From: Bradyrhizobium sp. BR13661
GTDB taxonomy: Bacteria; Pseudomonadota; Alphaproteobacteria; Rhizobiales; Xanthobacteraceae
NCBI RefSeq assembly: GCF_029892425.1
Contig: NZ_JARXWB010000051.1
Location: forward strand, 1 to 39,760
Reading direction: 5' to 3'
DNA length: 39,760 nt
The notes below the pieces were generated by a model, which ran no database searches, was not told the DNA's origin, and was given only the letters and a program-made list of their open reading frames with translations. Shown here in pieces: positions 25,795-35,020 of this stretch (position 1 is the stretch's first letter; every line of letters begins with the position of its first letter). The position numbers and the translations under genes are program-made.

Positions 25795-28700
25795 ATGAGT
25801 CGGGTTCGTATCGTTGCGTTTGCCGTAGCCGGCCTTGGTCTGTTGCCAGGGCCTGGTCTGGCGCAGTCGGTGGACATCCCGCTCAGCTACGCCATCAACA
25901 GCGGTGCCAATTACGGCTTTAGCAGCACCAATCCGGTTCTGATCCTGACGATCAATGTCGGCGTTAATGGCGGCGCAGCGCGAACTTACGCCTTCGACAC
26001 CGGGTCGTCGGTCTTTCTGGCGCCGAGTAGCGTGTACGCCGGTGGCGCGTCGACGGTGCTCGCAACCGGCGTCAATGTCGAGACCTATGGCAGCTCGACC
26101 ACGAGCTCATTCACTGGCGATCTCTATCAGATCTCGGCGTCGTCGCTGAAGTTCTACGCGACGGCGGGAGCAACATCTGGCGGGATCTCGCTCGGCACCA
26201 CCGGCAACTACAACGTTGGGTCCTACACGTCGTATTCCCTGTCCACCGGCGGCGCCATCAGCGCGCAACCATTCGGCGCGTCGGTCGGCGTGTTCGGCGC
26301 CTCGGCGCTCGCATTCAACAAGACGGTGGCGGGAACGACTGTCGGCCTTGGGAGCGTGATCGGCCAGACCAACGTCGCGAACACCACGGCCGGCTACATG
26401 GTCGCAGCCAACGGGCAGAGCCTTGCAGCGCTCAATCAGCAGCTCAACACCAATATTCCCGGCGGAGCTGTCACGAGTGCACAGCAATCGATCCAGACGG
26501 TTCCGCAGTCGATCACGTCCTGCAACCCTTGCGTCACCGTCGGCCTGACGCCGGCGCTGATCGCGCAATTCCAACCTGCGAACACCGTCGCCGCCGGTAC
26601 CAATGGAGTAAGTTTTCCGAACTCGAACGTGCTGAGCATGGGCAAGTTCGTGCCGTTGAATTTCGCGGTCGGCGCCGGCGCGACGTTCAGCCGCAACGTT
26701 TCGCTGGATACGGGATGGACCGACTTTGCGGTACCTCACGGCGGCAGTGGTTCCACGCTGACTGTCTCGGCGACCATCGGCGGTACACAGGAGACGTTCA
26801 AAATCGCCTCGCATGCGGGCGTGCCGTCTCCTTACGCGCTGGCCAATTCAAGCGCTGACATCCTTGGCGTCGGGTTCTTCGTCCAGAATTCCGTGCTCTA
26901 CAATCTGGCGGGCCAGCAGGTCGGCTATTCCTCGAATTTCGTTACCGACGCCAACATTGCGACGACCCAGCCGCTTGTCATCGACGCGACCTCTGTGCCG
27001 CTGGGTCTCGCGGGCATCATCTCGGGTTCTGGCGGGCTCTCGATCCAGACCGGCGGCTCGGCGACGCTGAGCGGCACCAACACCTATACCGGACCGACAT
27101 CGGTGTCGGGCAACAGCGCCTATCTGGCACTTATCGGGCCGGGGAGCATCGCGGCCTCGAGTGGCGTCGACGTATCGTCTGGCGGCTGGTTCGATGTGTC
27201 GGGTGCAAGCACGACCGCGACGATCAAATCGCTGTCCGGCGACGTCGACGGTCTGGTCTGGCTCGGCGCCAATTCGTTGGCGTTGTCGGCTGCCAGTGGC
27301 GTGTTCGCGGGAACGATGGTCGGCAGCGGTGGGCTCGAGCTGATGTCCGGTCACGAGACGCTCTCCGGCATCAACGGTTATACCGGCATGACCCTGGTCA
27401 ACGGCGGCACGCTGACCGTGGACGGGACGATCGCGAACTCGTTTCTGACGGTCGTCGGCCCCGGCGCGACGTTGAACGGCACCGGAACGGTCGGTCTGCT
27501 CAGCGTGCTCGATGGCGGCACTTTTGCGCCTGCTTGGGGAATGCCCGGGCACACAATGAGCGTAGCCGGCGATCTCATCCTGTCGTCGGGTGCCAACTAC
27601 GCCGTGCAGCTCGGCGCAAGCAATGCTGCCTCCGCCAATGTCAGTGGCAACGCAACGCTTGCGGGAACGGTGGTCGCAAGCGCCGCGCCCGGTAGCGCCA
27701 TCGTCAGGCAATATGATCTCGTGCACAGCGGCAGCCTTGGAGGCTCCAGTTTTGGTGGGCTTTCGACGTTGCTGCCTGGCTTCTCCGCAAGCCTGAGCTA
27801 TTCCTCGACCGACGCCTATCTGACTCTCGATGCCGCACTCGTCGCGCAAGCGCAGGCGTCCGGCGTCGGGGCCAACGGTCAACGCATCGCAAAACTGCTC
27901 GATGCGAGCTTCAATAGCACCGGCACGATGTCGGCAGGTTTCTCGCCGCTCTACACGCTGACGGGTCGCAACCTCGGCAATGCCTTGACGCAGGCCTCAG
28001 GCGAGACGGCGACCGCCGTGCAGCAGACGAGCTTCAATGCGATGGATCAATTCCTCGGCCTGCTGATGGATCCCGGCGTCGGCGAGCAGGGCGGAACGCG
28101 CTGGTCGGCGAACGGGCTCTCGAACTTCGCCAGCGCCGACGAGGAACTGGCCTATGCCGCATCGAAACGCGCACGCCGTGCGAGCGAGCAGGACGCCTAT
28201 GGGCTGATGGCCAAGGCGCCGATGCATACCGTCTATGATCCGCGCTGGAGCGTGTGGGCGTCGGGCTTTGGCGGATCGCAATCCAGCGATGGCAATGCGG
28301 CAATCGGCTCGAACGCCGCGACGAGCCAGGTGTTCGGCACGGCTGTTGGTGCCGACTATCTGCTTTCGCCGCACACGATTATGGGCTTCGCGCTCGCCGG
28401 TGGCGGCACCAGCGCCAACGTCGCCAATTCCGGAACGGCGCGTTCGGATCTGTTCCAGGCTGGCGCATTCGTCCGGCACAAATCTGGCGCGGCCTACGTC
28501 TCCGCGGGCATCGCCTATGGCTGGCAGGACATCACCACGGACCGCACGGTGACAATTGCCGCTGCCGATCGCCTGCGGGCGGAGTTTCATGCCAACACGT
28601 GGTCCGGCCGTGTCGAAGGTGGCTATCGCATCGCGGTTCCCTCGACCAAGGGACTCGGCATCACGCCCTATGCGGCTGCACAATTCACCACCGTCGCGCT

Positions 28701-29088
28701 GCCGGCTTACGCAGAATCCGCGGTGTCGGGGGCGGGGACGTTTGCGCTGTCCTATGCGGGGCGCAACGTCACCGACAGCCGCAGCGAGATCGGCGTTCGC
28801 ACCGACCAGACCTTTGCAATCCGGAACGGCCTGCTGACCGTCAATGGCCGGCTCGCCTGGGCTCACGACTTCGATCCGGATCGCTGGGCCGCAGCATCGT
28901 TCTTGGCGCTTCCCGCGTCTGGCTTCACCGTCAACGGCGCGGCGCAGGGACGGGATGCGGCGCTGACCTCGCTCGGCGCCGACTTCAACTGGCTAAACGG
29001 CTGGTCGGCCCGCGCCGGGTTCGAGGGAGCGTTCTCCGACGTCAGCCGGTCGTACGCCGGTAAGGGACTGCTCCGGTACACTTGGTAG
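25795..29088 (+). CDS. Autotransporter with a pepsin-like aspartic protease passenger
   Basis: 1097 residues from ATG 25795 (GGAAGG about eight bases upstream). A signal peptide (1-23, ending GLAQ) precedes a passenger of about 365 residues with the marks of an A1 (pepsin-like) protease. First catalytic motif FDTGSS with D68, after NPVLILTINVGVNGGAARTY; flap-like TYGSS with Y98 before FTGDLYQI; second catalytic motif SLDTGWTDF with D305; and ILGVGFFVQNSVLYNLAGQQ (356-375) matching the pepsin C-terminal ILGDxF...FDLxxxxVG motif. Passenger-associated beta repeats follow (GTNTYTGPTSVSG, INGYTGMTLVNGGTLTVDGT; about 405-600). The outer-membrane beta-barrel is about 818-1097, ending in LRYTW. Type V secretion is firm; protease activity is inferred from motifs. 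The gene interrupts the usual ntrBC-ntrYX order. Confidence 0.88.
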   Translation: MSRVRIVAFAVAGLGLLPGPGLAQSVDIPLSYAINSGANYGFSSTNPVLILTINVGVNGGAARTYAFDTGSSVFLAPSSVYAGGASTVLATGVNVETYGSSTTSSFTGDLYQISASSLKFYATAGATSGGISLGTTGNYNVGSYTSYSLSTGGAISAQPFGASVGVFGASALAFNKTVAGTTVGLGSVIGQTNVANTTAGYMVAANGQSLAALNQQLNTNIPGGAVTSAQQSIQTVPQSITSCNPCVTVGLTPALIAQFQPANTVAAGTNGVSFPNSNVLSMGKFVPLNFAVGAGATFSRNVSLDTGWTDFAVPHGGSGSTLTVSATIGGTQETFKIASHAGVPSPYALANSSADILGVGFFVQNSVLYNLAGQQVGYSSNFVTDANIATTQPLVIDATSVPLGLAGIISGSGGLSIQTGGSATLSGTNTYTGPTSVSGNSAYLALIGPGSIAASSGVDVSSGGWFDVSGASTTATIKSLSGDVDGLVWLGANSLALSAASGVFAGTMVGSGGLELMSGHETLSGINGYTGMTLVNGGTLTVDGTIANSFLTVVGPGATLNGTGTVGLLSVLDGGTFAPAWGMPGHTMSVAGDLILSSGANYAVQLGASNAASANVSGNATLAGTVVASAAPGSAIVRQYDLVHSGSLGGSSFGGLSTLLPGFSASLSYSSTDAYLTLDAALVAQAQASGVGANGQRIAKLLDASFNSTGTMSAGFSPLYTLTGRNLGNALTQASGETATAVQQTSFNAMDQFLGLLMDPGVGEQGGTRWSANGLSNFASADEELAYAASKRARRASEQDAYGLMAKAPMHTVYDPRWSVWASGFGGSQSSDGNAAIGSNAATSQVFGTAVGADYLLSPHTIMGFALAGGGTSANVANSGTARSDLFQAGAFVRHKSGAAYVSAGIAYGWQDITTDRTVTIAAADRLRAEFHANTWSGRVEGGYRIAVPSTKGLGITPYAAAQFTTVALPAYAESAVSGAGTFALSYAGRNVTDSRSEIGVRTDQTFAIRNGLLTVNGRLAWAHDFDPDRWAAASFLALPASGFTVNGAAQGRDAALTSLGADFNWLNGWSARAGFEGAFSDVSRSYAGKGLLRYTW

Positions 29089-29111
29089 GCCGCCATCCCT
29101 GTGGATGCGGC
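29089..29111 (+). terminator. Hairpin after the autotransporter gene
   Basis: GCCGCCATCC (29089-29098) and GGATGCGGC (29103-29111) pair with one bulge, starting at the base after the stop codon. There is no T-run, so support is modest. Confidence 0.35.
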
Positions 29112-29139
29112 TGCCCGTCACGGAGTAGACGCCGTGGAA

Positions 29140-29159
29140 TTGTCGCAATTCGGCAACAA
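29140..29159 (+). promoter_or_regulatory. Inverted repeat upstream of ntrY
   Basis: TTGTCGC-AATTCG-GCAACAA, a 7-bp inverted repeat with one mismatch, sits 63 bases before the ntrY start. Its left half, TTGTCG, could double as a -35 element. This would be the natural place for an operator of ntrY; the binding factor is unknown. Confidence 0.3.
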
Positions 29160-29222
29160 TGTGGTACGAATACATCAGTATCCGCGCGACGCGGACCCGT
29201 TTTCATCACCCCATTGCCCGGA

Positions 29223-31613
29223 ATGACCAGCGCAGAGACCTCGGCCGCATCCTTTGACACGGCCCCAGCCGAAGAGCCCCGGCGCTGGTCGGTGCGACGC
29301 TGGCTGGCGCCGTTTGCGGTGGCGCTGGCGCTGCTGTCGGCTTTCCTGACCTTCATGGTCCTGACGGGCCTCACCAAGATCGAGCCGACGCCGGAAGTGG
29401 TTCGCTCGTTCTACCTGATCAACGCCGGCACGATCCTGCTGCTGGTCGGCATCATCGTCCGCGAGCTCTGGCAGCTGATCCTGGCCCGGCGCCGGGGCAG
29501 GGCCGCGGCGCGGCTCCACGTCCAGATCGTCAGCCTGTTCTCGATCGTTGCCGTGCTGCCGGCGGTGCTGGTCGCCGTCGTCGCCAACGTCACGATCGAG
29601 CGCGGTCTCGACCGGCTGTTCTCGGGTCCGACCAAGGAAGTGATCCAGAACTCGCTGACGATCGCGCGGGCCTACATGAACGACCATGCGCAGCTGATCC
29701 AGGGCGACATTCTCGGCATGGCCAACGACATTGCCCATGCACGGCCGCTCTATGATCAGGACCGGCGATCGTTTCGCGAAATGCTGACGGCCAGCGCCGC
29801 CTCCCGCAACCTGCCGGGCGCGATGATCATCGACAAGAGCACCAACATCCTGGAGTCCGCCGACACCGGCATGCGGCTGACCTACTCGCCGCCCGCGCCG
29901 GAGTTTCTCAGCAACGTCAAGGAGTCCGAGCCGGAAATCGCGATCCTTCCGGACGCAAGCTCCGTCGCTGCGGTGATCCGCCTGCGCGCCTTCACCGATA
30001 CGTTCCTGTATGTCGCCCGCCCGCTCGACCCGAACGTCGTCAGTCAGGTCAACCAGACCGAGATCAGCGTCGCCGAATACGCCCAGATCGAGTCGCGCCG
30101 GCTCGGCATCCAGGTCGCGTTTGCGTTGATGTTCGCGGTGATCGCGCTGACCATCCTGATGGCTTCCGTGCTGATCGGCCTCAACTTCGCCAATTCGCTG
30201 GTGGCGCCGATCCGGCGGCTGATGAACGCGGCCCACACCGTCTCGACCGGCGACCTTCATGTGAAGGTGCCCGTGCATCAATCGGAGGGCGATCTCGCGC
30301 AACTAGGCGAGACCTTCAACAAGATGACGCAGGAGCTGCGGAGCCAGCGCGACGAGCTCGTCAACGCCAGCGATCTCATCGACAGCCGCCGCCGCTTCAT
30401 CGAGGCCGTGCTGTCCTCGGCGAGCGCCGGCATCATCGGCGTCGACACTTCGGGCAGCGTCGGCATCCTGAACCGCTCCGCCGAGAAGTTGATCGGGCAT
30501 TCCGAGGCCGAGACGCTCGGCCATCCGCTCTCCGACGTGCTGCCCGAGCTCGACGAGATGATGAAGGCGTCGCGGGAAGGGGCCCAGCGGCTGGTGCAGG
30601 GCCAGATCACGATCACGCGCGACGGCACCGAGCGCAATCTCTCGGTTCGAGTCAGCGCCGAGAGGAACCAGCCGCACGACAGCTACATCATCACGCTCGA
30701 CGATATCACCGAGCTCGTCTCGGCGCAGCGAACCTCGGCCTGGGGCGACGTCGCACGCCGCATCGCCCACGAGATCAAGAACCCGCTGACGCCGATCCAG
30801 CTTTCGGCCGAGCGTATCCGCCGCAAGTTCGGCAAGGACATCACCGAGGCCAAGGACAAGCAGATCTTCGACCAGTGCACCGACACCATCGTGCGCCAGG
30901 TCGACGACATCAGGCGCATGGTCGACGAGTTCTCGCGCTTTGCGCGGATGCCAAAACCCGTGATGGAAGGCGAGGACGTCGCCGACACCGTGCGGCAGGC
31001 GGTGTTCCTGATGAAGGTGGCCCATCCCGAGCTCGATATCGAGGCCGAGTTCAAGGAGGATCCGCTGCGCGCCCAGTTCGACCGGCGGCTGATCTCGCAG
31101 GCGGTCACCAACATCGTCAAGAACGCGACCGAGGCGATCGAGCAGGTCCCGCCGGAAGAACTCGGCAAAGACGGGGGCAAGGGGCGTATCGACGTCGTGG
31201 TGTCGCGCGAGGGCGAGGACGTGCTGATCGACGTCATCGACAATGGCATCGGCCTGCCCAAGGTGGCGCGCTCGCGGCTGCTTGAGCCGTACGTCACAAC
31301 GCGTGCCAAGGGCACCGGCCTTGGCCTTGCCATCGTCGGCCGCGTGCTGGAAGACCATGGCGGCCGCATCGAGCTGAAGGACGCCTCGGACTTCCGCAAA
31401 GACCAGCGCGGCGCCTGGATGCGGATGCGCTTTGCGATCTCCGGCGAGGCCAACAAGAAGGCCGAGGGAGCCGAGACGGCGTCGGCGATGATGTCGCAGG
31501 CGCTCAAGGATTCCGTCGCGGCGCCGGAAACAAAAGACCCGGCGGCCGAAACCAAAGAGCCGGCTGAAAAGACCAATGATTCAACGAAGATCGAAGCCTC
31601 TACAGGCAGCTGA
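29223..31613 (+). CDS. ntrY: Nitrogen regulation membrane sensor kinase NtrY
   Basis: 796 residues from ATG 29223; a longer frame begins at 29082 but overlaps the previous gene and has no family sequence. Four hydrophobic segments: about 28-52, 65-85, 100-125 and 295-320, the last two flanking a periplasmic sensor region. Then HAMP, PAS (about 390-490), H-box AHEIKNPLTPIQLSAERIRR (phospho-accepting H516), N-box AVTNIVKNATEAIEQV and G-boxes DNGIGLPKVARSRLLEPYVT and GTGLGLAIVGRV. A hydrophilic Lys/Glu/Thr-rich tail of about 45 residues ends it. It phosphorylates NtrX, in relation to nitrogen and redox state in relatives. Confidence 0.95.
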   Translation: MTSAETSAASFDTAPAEEPRRWSVRRWLAPFAVALALLSAFLTFMVLTGLTKIEPTPEVVRSFYLINAGTILLLVGIIVRELWQLILARRRGRAAARLHVQIVSLFSIVAVLPAVLVAVVANVTIERGLDRLFSGPTKEVIQNSLTIARAYMNDHAQLIQGDILGMANDIAHARPLYDQDRRSFREMLTASAASRNLPGAMIIDKSTNILESADTGMRLTYSPPAPEFLSNVKESEPEIAILPDASSVAAVIRLRAFTDTFLYVARPLDPNVVSQVNQTEISVAEYAQIESRRLGIQVAFALMFAVIALTILMASVLIGLNFANSLVAPIRRLMNAAHTVSTGDLHVKVPVHQSEGDLAQLGETFNKMTQELRSQRDELVNASDLIDSRRRFIEAVLSSASAGIIGVDTSGSVGILNRSAEKLIGHSEAETLGHPLSDVLPELDEMMKASREGAQRLVQGQITITRDGTERNLSVRVSAERNQPHDSYIITLDDITELVSAQRTSAWGDVARRIAHEIKNPLTPIQLSAERIRRKFGKDITEAKDKQIFDQCTDTIVRQVDDIRRMVDEFSRFARMPKPVMEGEDVADTVRQAVFLMKVAHPELDIEAEFKEDPLRAQFDRRLISQAVTNIVKNATEAIEQVPPEELGKDGGKGRIDVVVSREGEDVLIDVIDNGIGLPKVARSRLLEPYVTTRAKGTGLGLAIVGRVLEDHGGRIELKDASDFRKDQRGAWMRMRFAISGEANKKAEGAETASAMMSQALKDSVAAPETKDPAAETKEPAEKTNDSTKIEASTGS

Positions 31614-31630
31614 CAAGACAGGCGCGACCC

Positions 31631-33001
31631 ATGGCAAGTGAAATTCTGATTGTCGATGATGAGGCCGATATTCGGGATCTCGTCGCGGGCATTCTCGAAG
31701 ACGAGGGTTTCGTCACAAGGACCGCGCGCGACAGCGATACTGCACTCGCCGAAATCGCCAACCGGCGGCCGCATCTGGTGTTCCTCGACATCTGGCTGCA
31801 GGGCTCCAAGCTCGACGGCCTGCAGCTGCTGGAGCAGGTCAAGAAGGACAATGCCGACCTGCCGGTCGTGATGATCTCCGGCCACGGCAACATCGAGACC
31901 GCCGTCGCCGCGATCAAGCGCGGCGCCTACGATTTCATCGAGAAGCCGTTCAAGGCGGACCGGCTCATCCTCGTCGCCAACCGTGCGCTGGAGAACTCGC
32001 GTCTCAAGCGCGAGGTCAAGGAGCTGAAGCAGCTTGCGCCCAGCGCCAGCCAGCTCGTCGGCCGCTCGCCGAGCATGAACCAGCTGCGCCAGACCATCGA
32101 GCGCGCGGCGAAAGCCAACAGCCGCATCCTGATCGTCGGCCCCGCCGGCGCCGGCAAGGAATTGACCGCGCGCACGCTGCATACGGCCTCGGGCCGCGCC
32201 GACGGCCCGTTCGTCGTCATCAACGCCGCCGCGATCACGCCGGAGCGCATGGAGCACGAGCTGTTCGGCATCGAGCAGTCCAATGGCGAGCATCCGCGCA
32301 AGCCCGGCGCGCTCGAGGAAGCCCATGGCGGCACGCTGTTCATCGACGAGATCGCGGACATGCCGCGCGAGACCCAGAACAAAATCCTGCGCGTGCTGGT
32401 CGAGCAGTCGTTCCAGCGCGTCGGCGGCACCGCCAAGGTGCAGGTCGACGTCCGTATCATTTCGTCGACCGCGCGCAATCTCGAAGAGGAGATTGCCGCC
32501 GGTCATTTCCGCGAGGACCTCTATCACCGTCTCTCGGTGGTGCCGATCCGCGTGCCCGCGCTGTCGGAGCGGCGCGAGGACATTCCGGAGCTGATCGACT
32601 ATTTCATGGAGCAGATCTCGGCCGGCAGCGGCCTGCCCAGGCGGCAGATCGGCCAGGACGCGATGGCGGTGCTGCAATCGCATGTCTGGCCCGGCAATGT
32701 GCGCCAGCTCCGCAACAATGTTGAGAGAGTCATGATTCTGGCCGCCGGCGGTCCGGAGGTGATCATCACCGCCGACATGCTGCCGCAGGACGTGGGCTCG
32801 ATGGTGCCGGCGATGCCGACCAGCAACAATGGCGAGCACATCATGGGCTTGCCGCTGCGCGAGGCCCGCGAGGTGTTCGAGCGCGACTATTTGATTGCCC
32901 AGATCAGCCGTTTCTCAGGAAATATTTCTCGTACGGCCGAGTTTGTTGGCATGGAACGGTCGGCGCTACACCGGAAGTTGAAGGCACTCGGCGTCGGCTA
33001 G
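31631..33001 (+). CDS. ntrX: Response regulator NtrX (no GAFTGA loop)
   Basis: 456 residues. Receiver with D53 (LVFLDIWLQG), AAA+ domain with Walker A VGPAGAGKE, and Walker B GGTLFIDEIADMP, and a Fis-type C-terminal helix (GNISRTAEFVGMERSALHRK). At the place where sigma-54 activators have GAFTGA, the sequence is ELFGIEQSNGEHPRKPGALE; the loop is absent. This is also known of NtrX in other alphaproteobacteria, where it acts without sigma-54. It lies 17 bases after ntrY and before hfq. Confidence 0.95.
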   Translation: MASEILIVDDEADIRDLVAGILEDEGFVTRTARDSDTALAEIANRRPHLVFLDIWLQGSKLDGLQLLEQVKKDNADLPVVMISGHGNIETAVAAIKRGAYDFIEKPFKADRLILVANRALENSRLKREVKELKQLAPSASQLVGRSPSMNQLRQTIERAAKANSRILIVGPAGAGKELTARTLHTASGRADGPFVVINAAAITPERMEHELFGIEQSNGEHPRKPGALEEAHGGTLFIDEIADMPRETQNKILRVLVEQSFQRVGGTAKVQVDVRIISSTARNLEEEIAAGHFREDLYHRLSVVPIRVPALSERREDIPELIDYFMEQISAGSGLPRRQIGQDAMAVLQSHVWPGNVRQLRNNVERVMILAAGGPEVIITADMLPQDVGSMVPAMPTSNNGEHIMGLPLREAREVFERDYLIAQISRFSGNISRTAEFVGMERSALHRKLKALGVG

Positions 33002-33148
33002 CGGCCGACGCCCTCGGGGATATCTAAGAAAAATCATCTATTTCCGGAATCTTTTGGAGAAAACGGTCGGGGCCTGCCGCCTCAAGCAGCTTGCCTAATA
33101 ACGCGACCTGTCCTCTAATCGAGCAGCCGTTCCTCGGAGGGGGATCTC

Positions 33149-33211
33149 ATGGGGGACGGCAACCGGACGAAGGCCCAAATTCTCAAAACAGGGCCGCGAC
33201 CGGCGCAATAA
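33149..33211 (+). CDS. Possible 20-residue upstream ORF before hfq
   Basis: ATG 33149 to TAA 33209-33211, preceded by GGAGGGGG, a much better ribosome-binding site than that of hfq. It encodes MGDGNRTKAQILKTGPRPAQ and ends 27 bases before the hfq start. It may be a leader peptide or chance. Confidence 0.3.
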   Translation: MGDGNRTKAQILKTGPRPAQ

Positions 33212-33238
33212 AAAGAAACTCAAAGCGAGAAAAAAACA

Positions 33239-33487
33239 ATGGCGGCAGACCGCGCACAAAACCTACAGGACACCTTCCTCAACCACGTTCGCAAAACCAA
33301 GACGCCACTGACGATCTTTCTGGTCAACGGAGTGAAGCTCCAGGGCATCGTGACCTGGTTCGACAATTTCTGTTTGCTGCTTCGGCGCGACGGTCATTCG
33401 CAGCTCGTCTACAAGCACGCGATCTCGACCATCATGCCGGGCGCTCCGATCCAGCTGTTCGAAGGCGGCGAGGACCAGCCGGCTTGA
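33239..33487 (+). CDS. hfq: RNA chaperone Hfq
   Basis: 82 residues. Sm fold with Sm1 (TIFLVNGVKLQGIVTWFDNF) and Sm2 (LVYKHAISTI), the YKH motif contributing to the U-rich RNA site. The N-terminal QNLQDTFLNHVRK is typical of the family. It forms a hexamer that pairs small RNAs with mRNAs; in rhizobia it also affects nif gene control. It lies between ntrX and hflX as in relatives. The SD is weak (GCGAG about eight bases before). Confidence 0.97.
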   Translation: MAADRAQNLQDTFLNHVRKTKTPLTIFLVNGVKLQGIVTWFDNFCLLLRRDGHSQLVYKHAISTIMPGAPIQLFEGGEDQPA

Positions 33488-33498
33488 GAGTGATCTGA

Positions 33499-34893
33499 TT
33501 GGACCCCCGGAATTTTGACGGGGATGCCGACCGTCCGCGGTCGGCAGGGGCTAAGCAAACGGGCCGGGTGCTTGTCATCGGCCCCTATTTGCGTGCGCGT
33601 TCGGGAGGTGCCGACGCGCAATCAGAGAGTCATGCCTCTTCCAGTCAAGTCCTGCGAGACAGCGAGGCCCGGCTCGACGAAGCCGCGGGCCTCGCGCGTG
33701 CGATCGATCTCGTCATTGCCGATGCCATCATCGCGCCGATCAGCCAGATCCGGCCCGCCACCTATATCGGCAAGGGCAAGGTCGAGGAGATCGCCGCGCT
33801 CGCCAAGAGCCTTGATGTCGAGCTCGTGGTGATGGATTGCGCGCTGGCGCCGATCCAGCAGCGCAATCTCGAGAAGGAATTGCACGCCAAGGTGCTCGAC
33901 CGCACCGGGCTCATTCTGGAAATCTTCGGCCGCCGCGCCAAGACCAAGGAAGGCTCGCTCCAGGTCGAGCTCGCTCATCTCAACTACCAGCGCTCGCGCC
34001 TGGTGCGGTCATGGACCCATCTCGAACGCCAGCGCGGCGGTTTCGGATTCATGGGCGGTCCCGGCGAGACGCAGATCGAGGCCGACCGCCGCCTGATCCA
34101 GGAGCGCATCTCCAAGCTCGAAGGCGAGCTGAAGAAGGTACAGGCGACGCGGCGGCTGCATCGCGCCGGCCGCCAGCGCGTGCCGTATCGCGTGGTCGCG
34201 CTGGTCGGCTACACCAATGCCGGCAAGTCGACGCTGTTCAACCGCCTGACCCGCGCCGACGTGCAGGCGGCCGACATGCTGTTCGCAACGCTCGATCCGA
34301 CCCTGCGCGCGCTCACGCTGCCGCATGGCGGCAAGGCGATGCTGTCGGACACCGTCGGCTTCATCTCCAATCTGCCGACGCAGCTCGTCGCCGCCTTCCG
34401 CGCCACCCTGGAGGAGGTGCTGGAAGCCGACGTGATCCTGCATGTCCGCGACATCTCTCACGAGGATGCCGAGGCCCAGCAGAGCGACGTCGACGCCGTG
34501 CTGCGCCAGCTCGGCATCAACCCCGATGACAGCGGCCGTATCATCGAGGTCTGGAACAAGATCGACCGGTACGATCCCGAGCAGCGCGAAGAGCTCCTGA
34601 ACATCGCCGCGCGCCGGCCTGAGGATCATCCGGCAATGCTGGTCTCGGCCGTGTCGGGCGAGGGGATCGACGCACTGCTCGCCGCGATCGAAGAGCGGCT
34701 TGCCGCAAAGCGCACCACGCTCGATCTCTCCATCGACGCCGCCGATGGCGCCGGCATCTCCTGGCTGCATCGCAATTCCGAGGTGCTGGCGAAGGAGCTG
34801 CACGACGGCCGCTTCGACATGACCGTGCGAGTGGACGAGACCAAGCGGGACATCGTGATCAGCCGCTTCGATGCGGTGCCGCAGGCAGGTTAG
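33499..34893 (+). CDS. hflX: Ribosome-associated GTPase HflX
   Basis: 464 residues from TTG 33499, the only start that includes the usual N-terminal MDPRNFDGDA; GAGAG lies about nine bases before it. N-terminal HflX domain with PATYIGKGKVEEIAALAKSL and ALAPIQQRNLEKEL, a linker helix with RGGFGFMGGPGETQIEADRR, and a GTPase domain: G1 GYTNAGKST (237-245), G3 DTVGFISNLP, G4 NKID. It splits stalled ribosomes. It is the last gene of the operon, 11 bases after hfq. Confidence 0.96.
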   Translation: MDPRNFDGDADRPRSAGAKQTGRVLVIGPYLRARSGGADAQSESHASSSQVLRDSEARLDEAAGLARAIDLVIADAIIAPISQIRPATYIGKGKVEEIAALAKSLDVELVVMDCALAPIQQRNLEKELHAKVLDRTGLILEIFGRRAKTKEGSLQVELAHLNYQRSRLVRSWTHLERQRGGFGFMGGPGETQIEADRRLIQERISKLEGELKKVQATRRLHRAGRQRVPYRVVALVGYTNAGKSTLFNRLTRADVQAADMLFATLDPTLRALTLPHGGKAMLSDTVGFISNLPTQLVAAFRATLEEVLEADVILHVRDISHEDAEAQQSDVDAVLRQLGINPDDSGRIIEVWNKIDRYDPEQREELLNIAARRPEDHPAMLVSAVSGEGIDALLAAIEERLAAKRTTLDLSIDAADGAGISWLHRNSEVLAKELHDGRFDMTVRVDETKRDIVISRFDAVPQAG

Positions 34894-34936
34894 GACCTGG
34901 CGAACTCCCAGCATGACAGCGGCATGACGCTGTAGG

Positions 34937-34964
34937 GTGCGGCAGGCTGCCGCACTTTCTGTTT
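34937..34964 (+). terminator. Intrinsic terminator of the ntrYX-hfq-hflX operon
   Basis: GTGCGGCA (34937-34944) and TGCCGCAC (34948-34955) form an 8-bp GC-rich stem with a 3-base loop, followed by TTTCTGTTT (34956-34964). It starts 44 bases after the hflX stop. This is one of the clearest terminators in the window. Confidence 0.8.
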
Positions 34965-35020
34965 GAAATCGGCCGCGCCTTGGTCCATTGCCCTCCGGAC
35001 CCAGAGGTGAGGGACTACCG

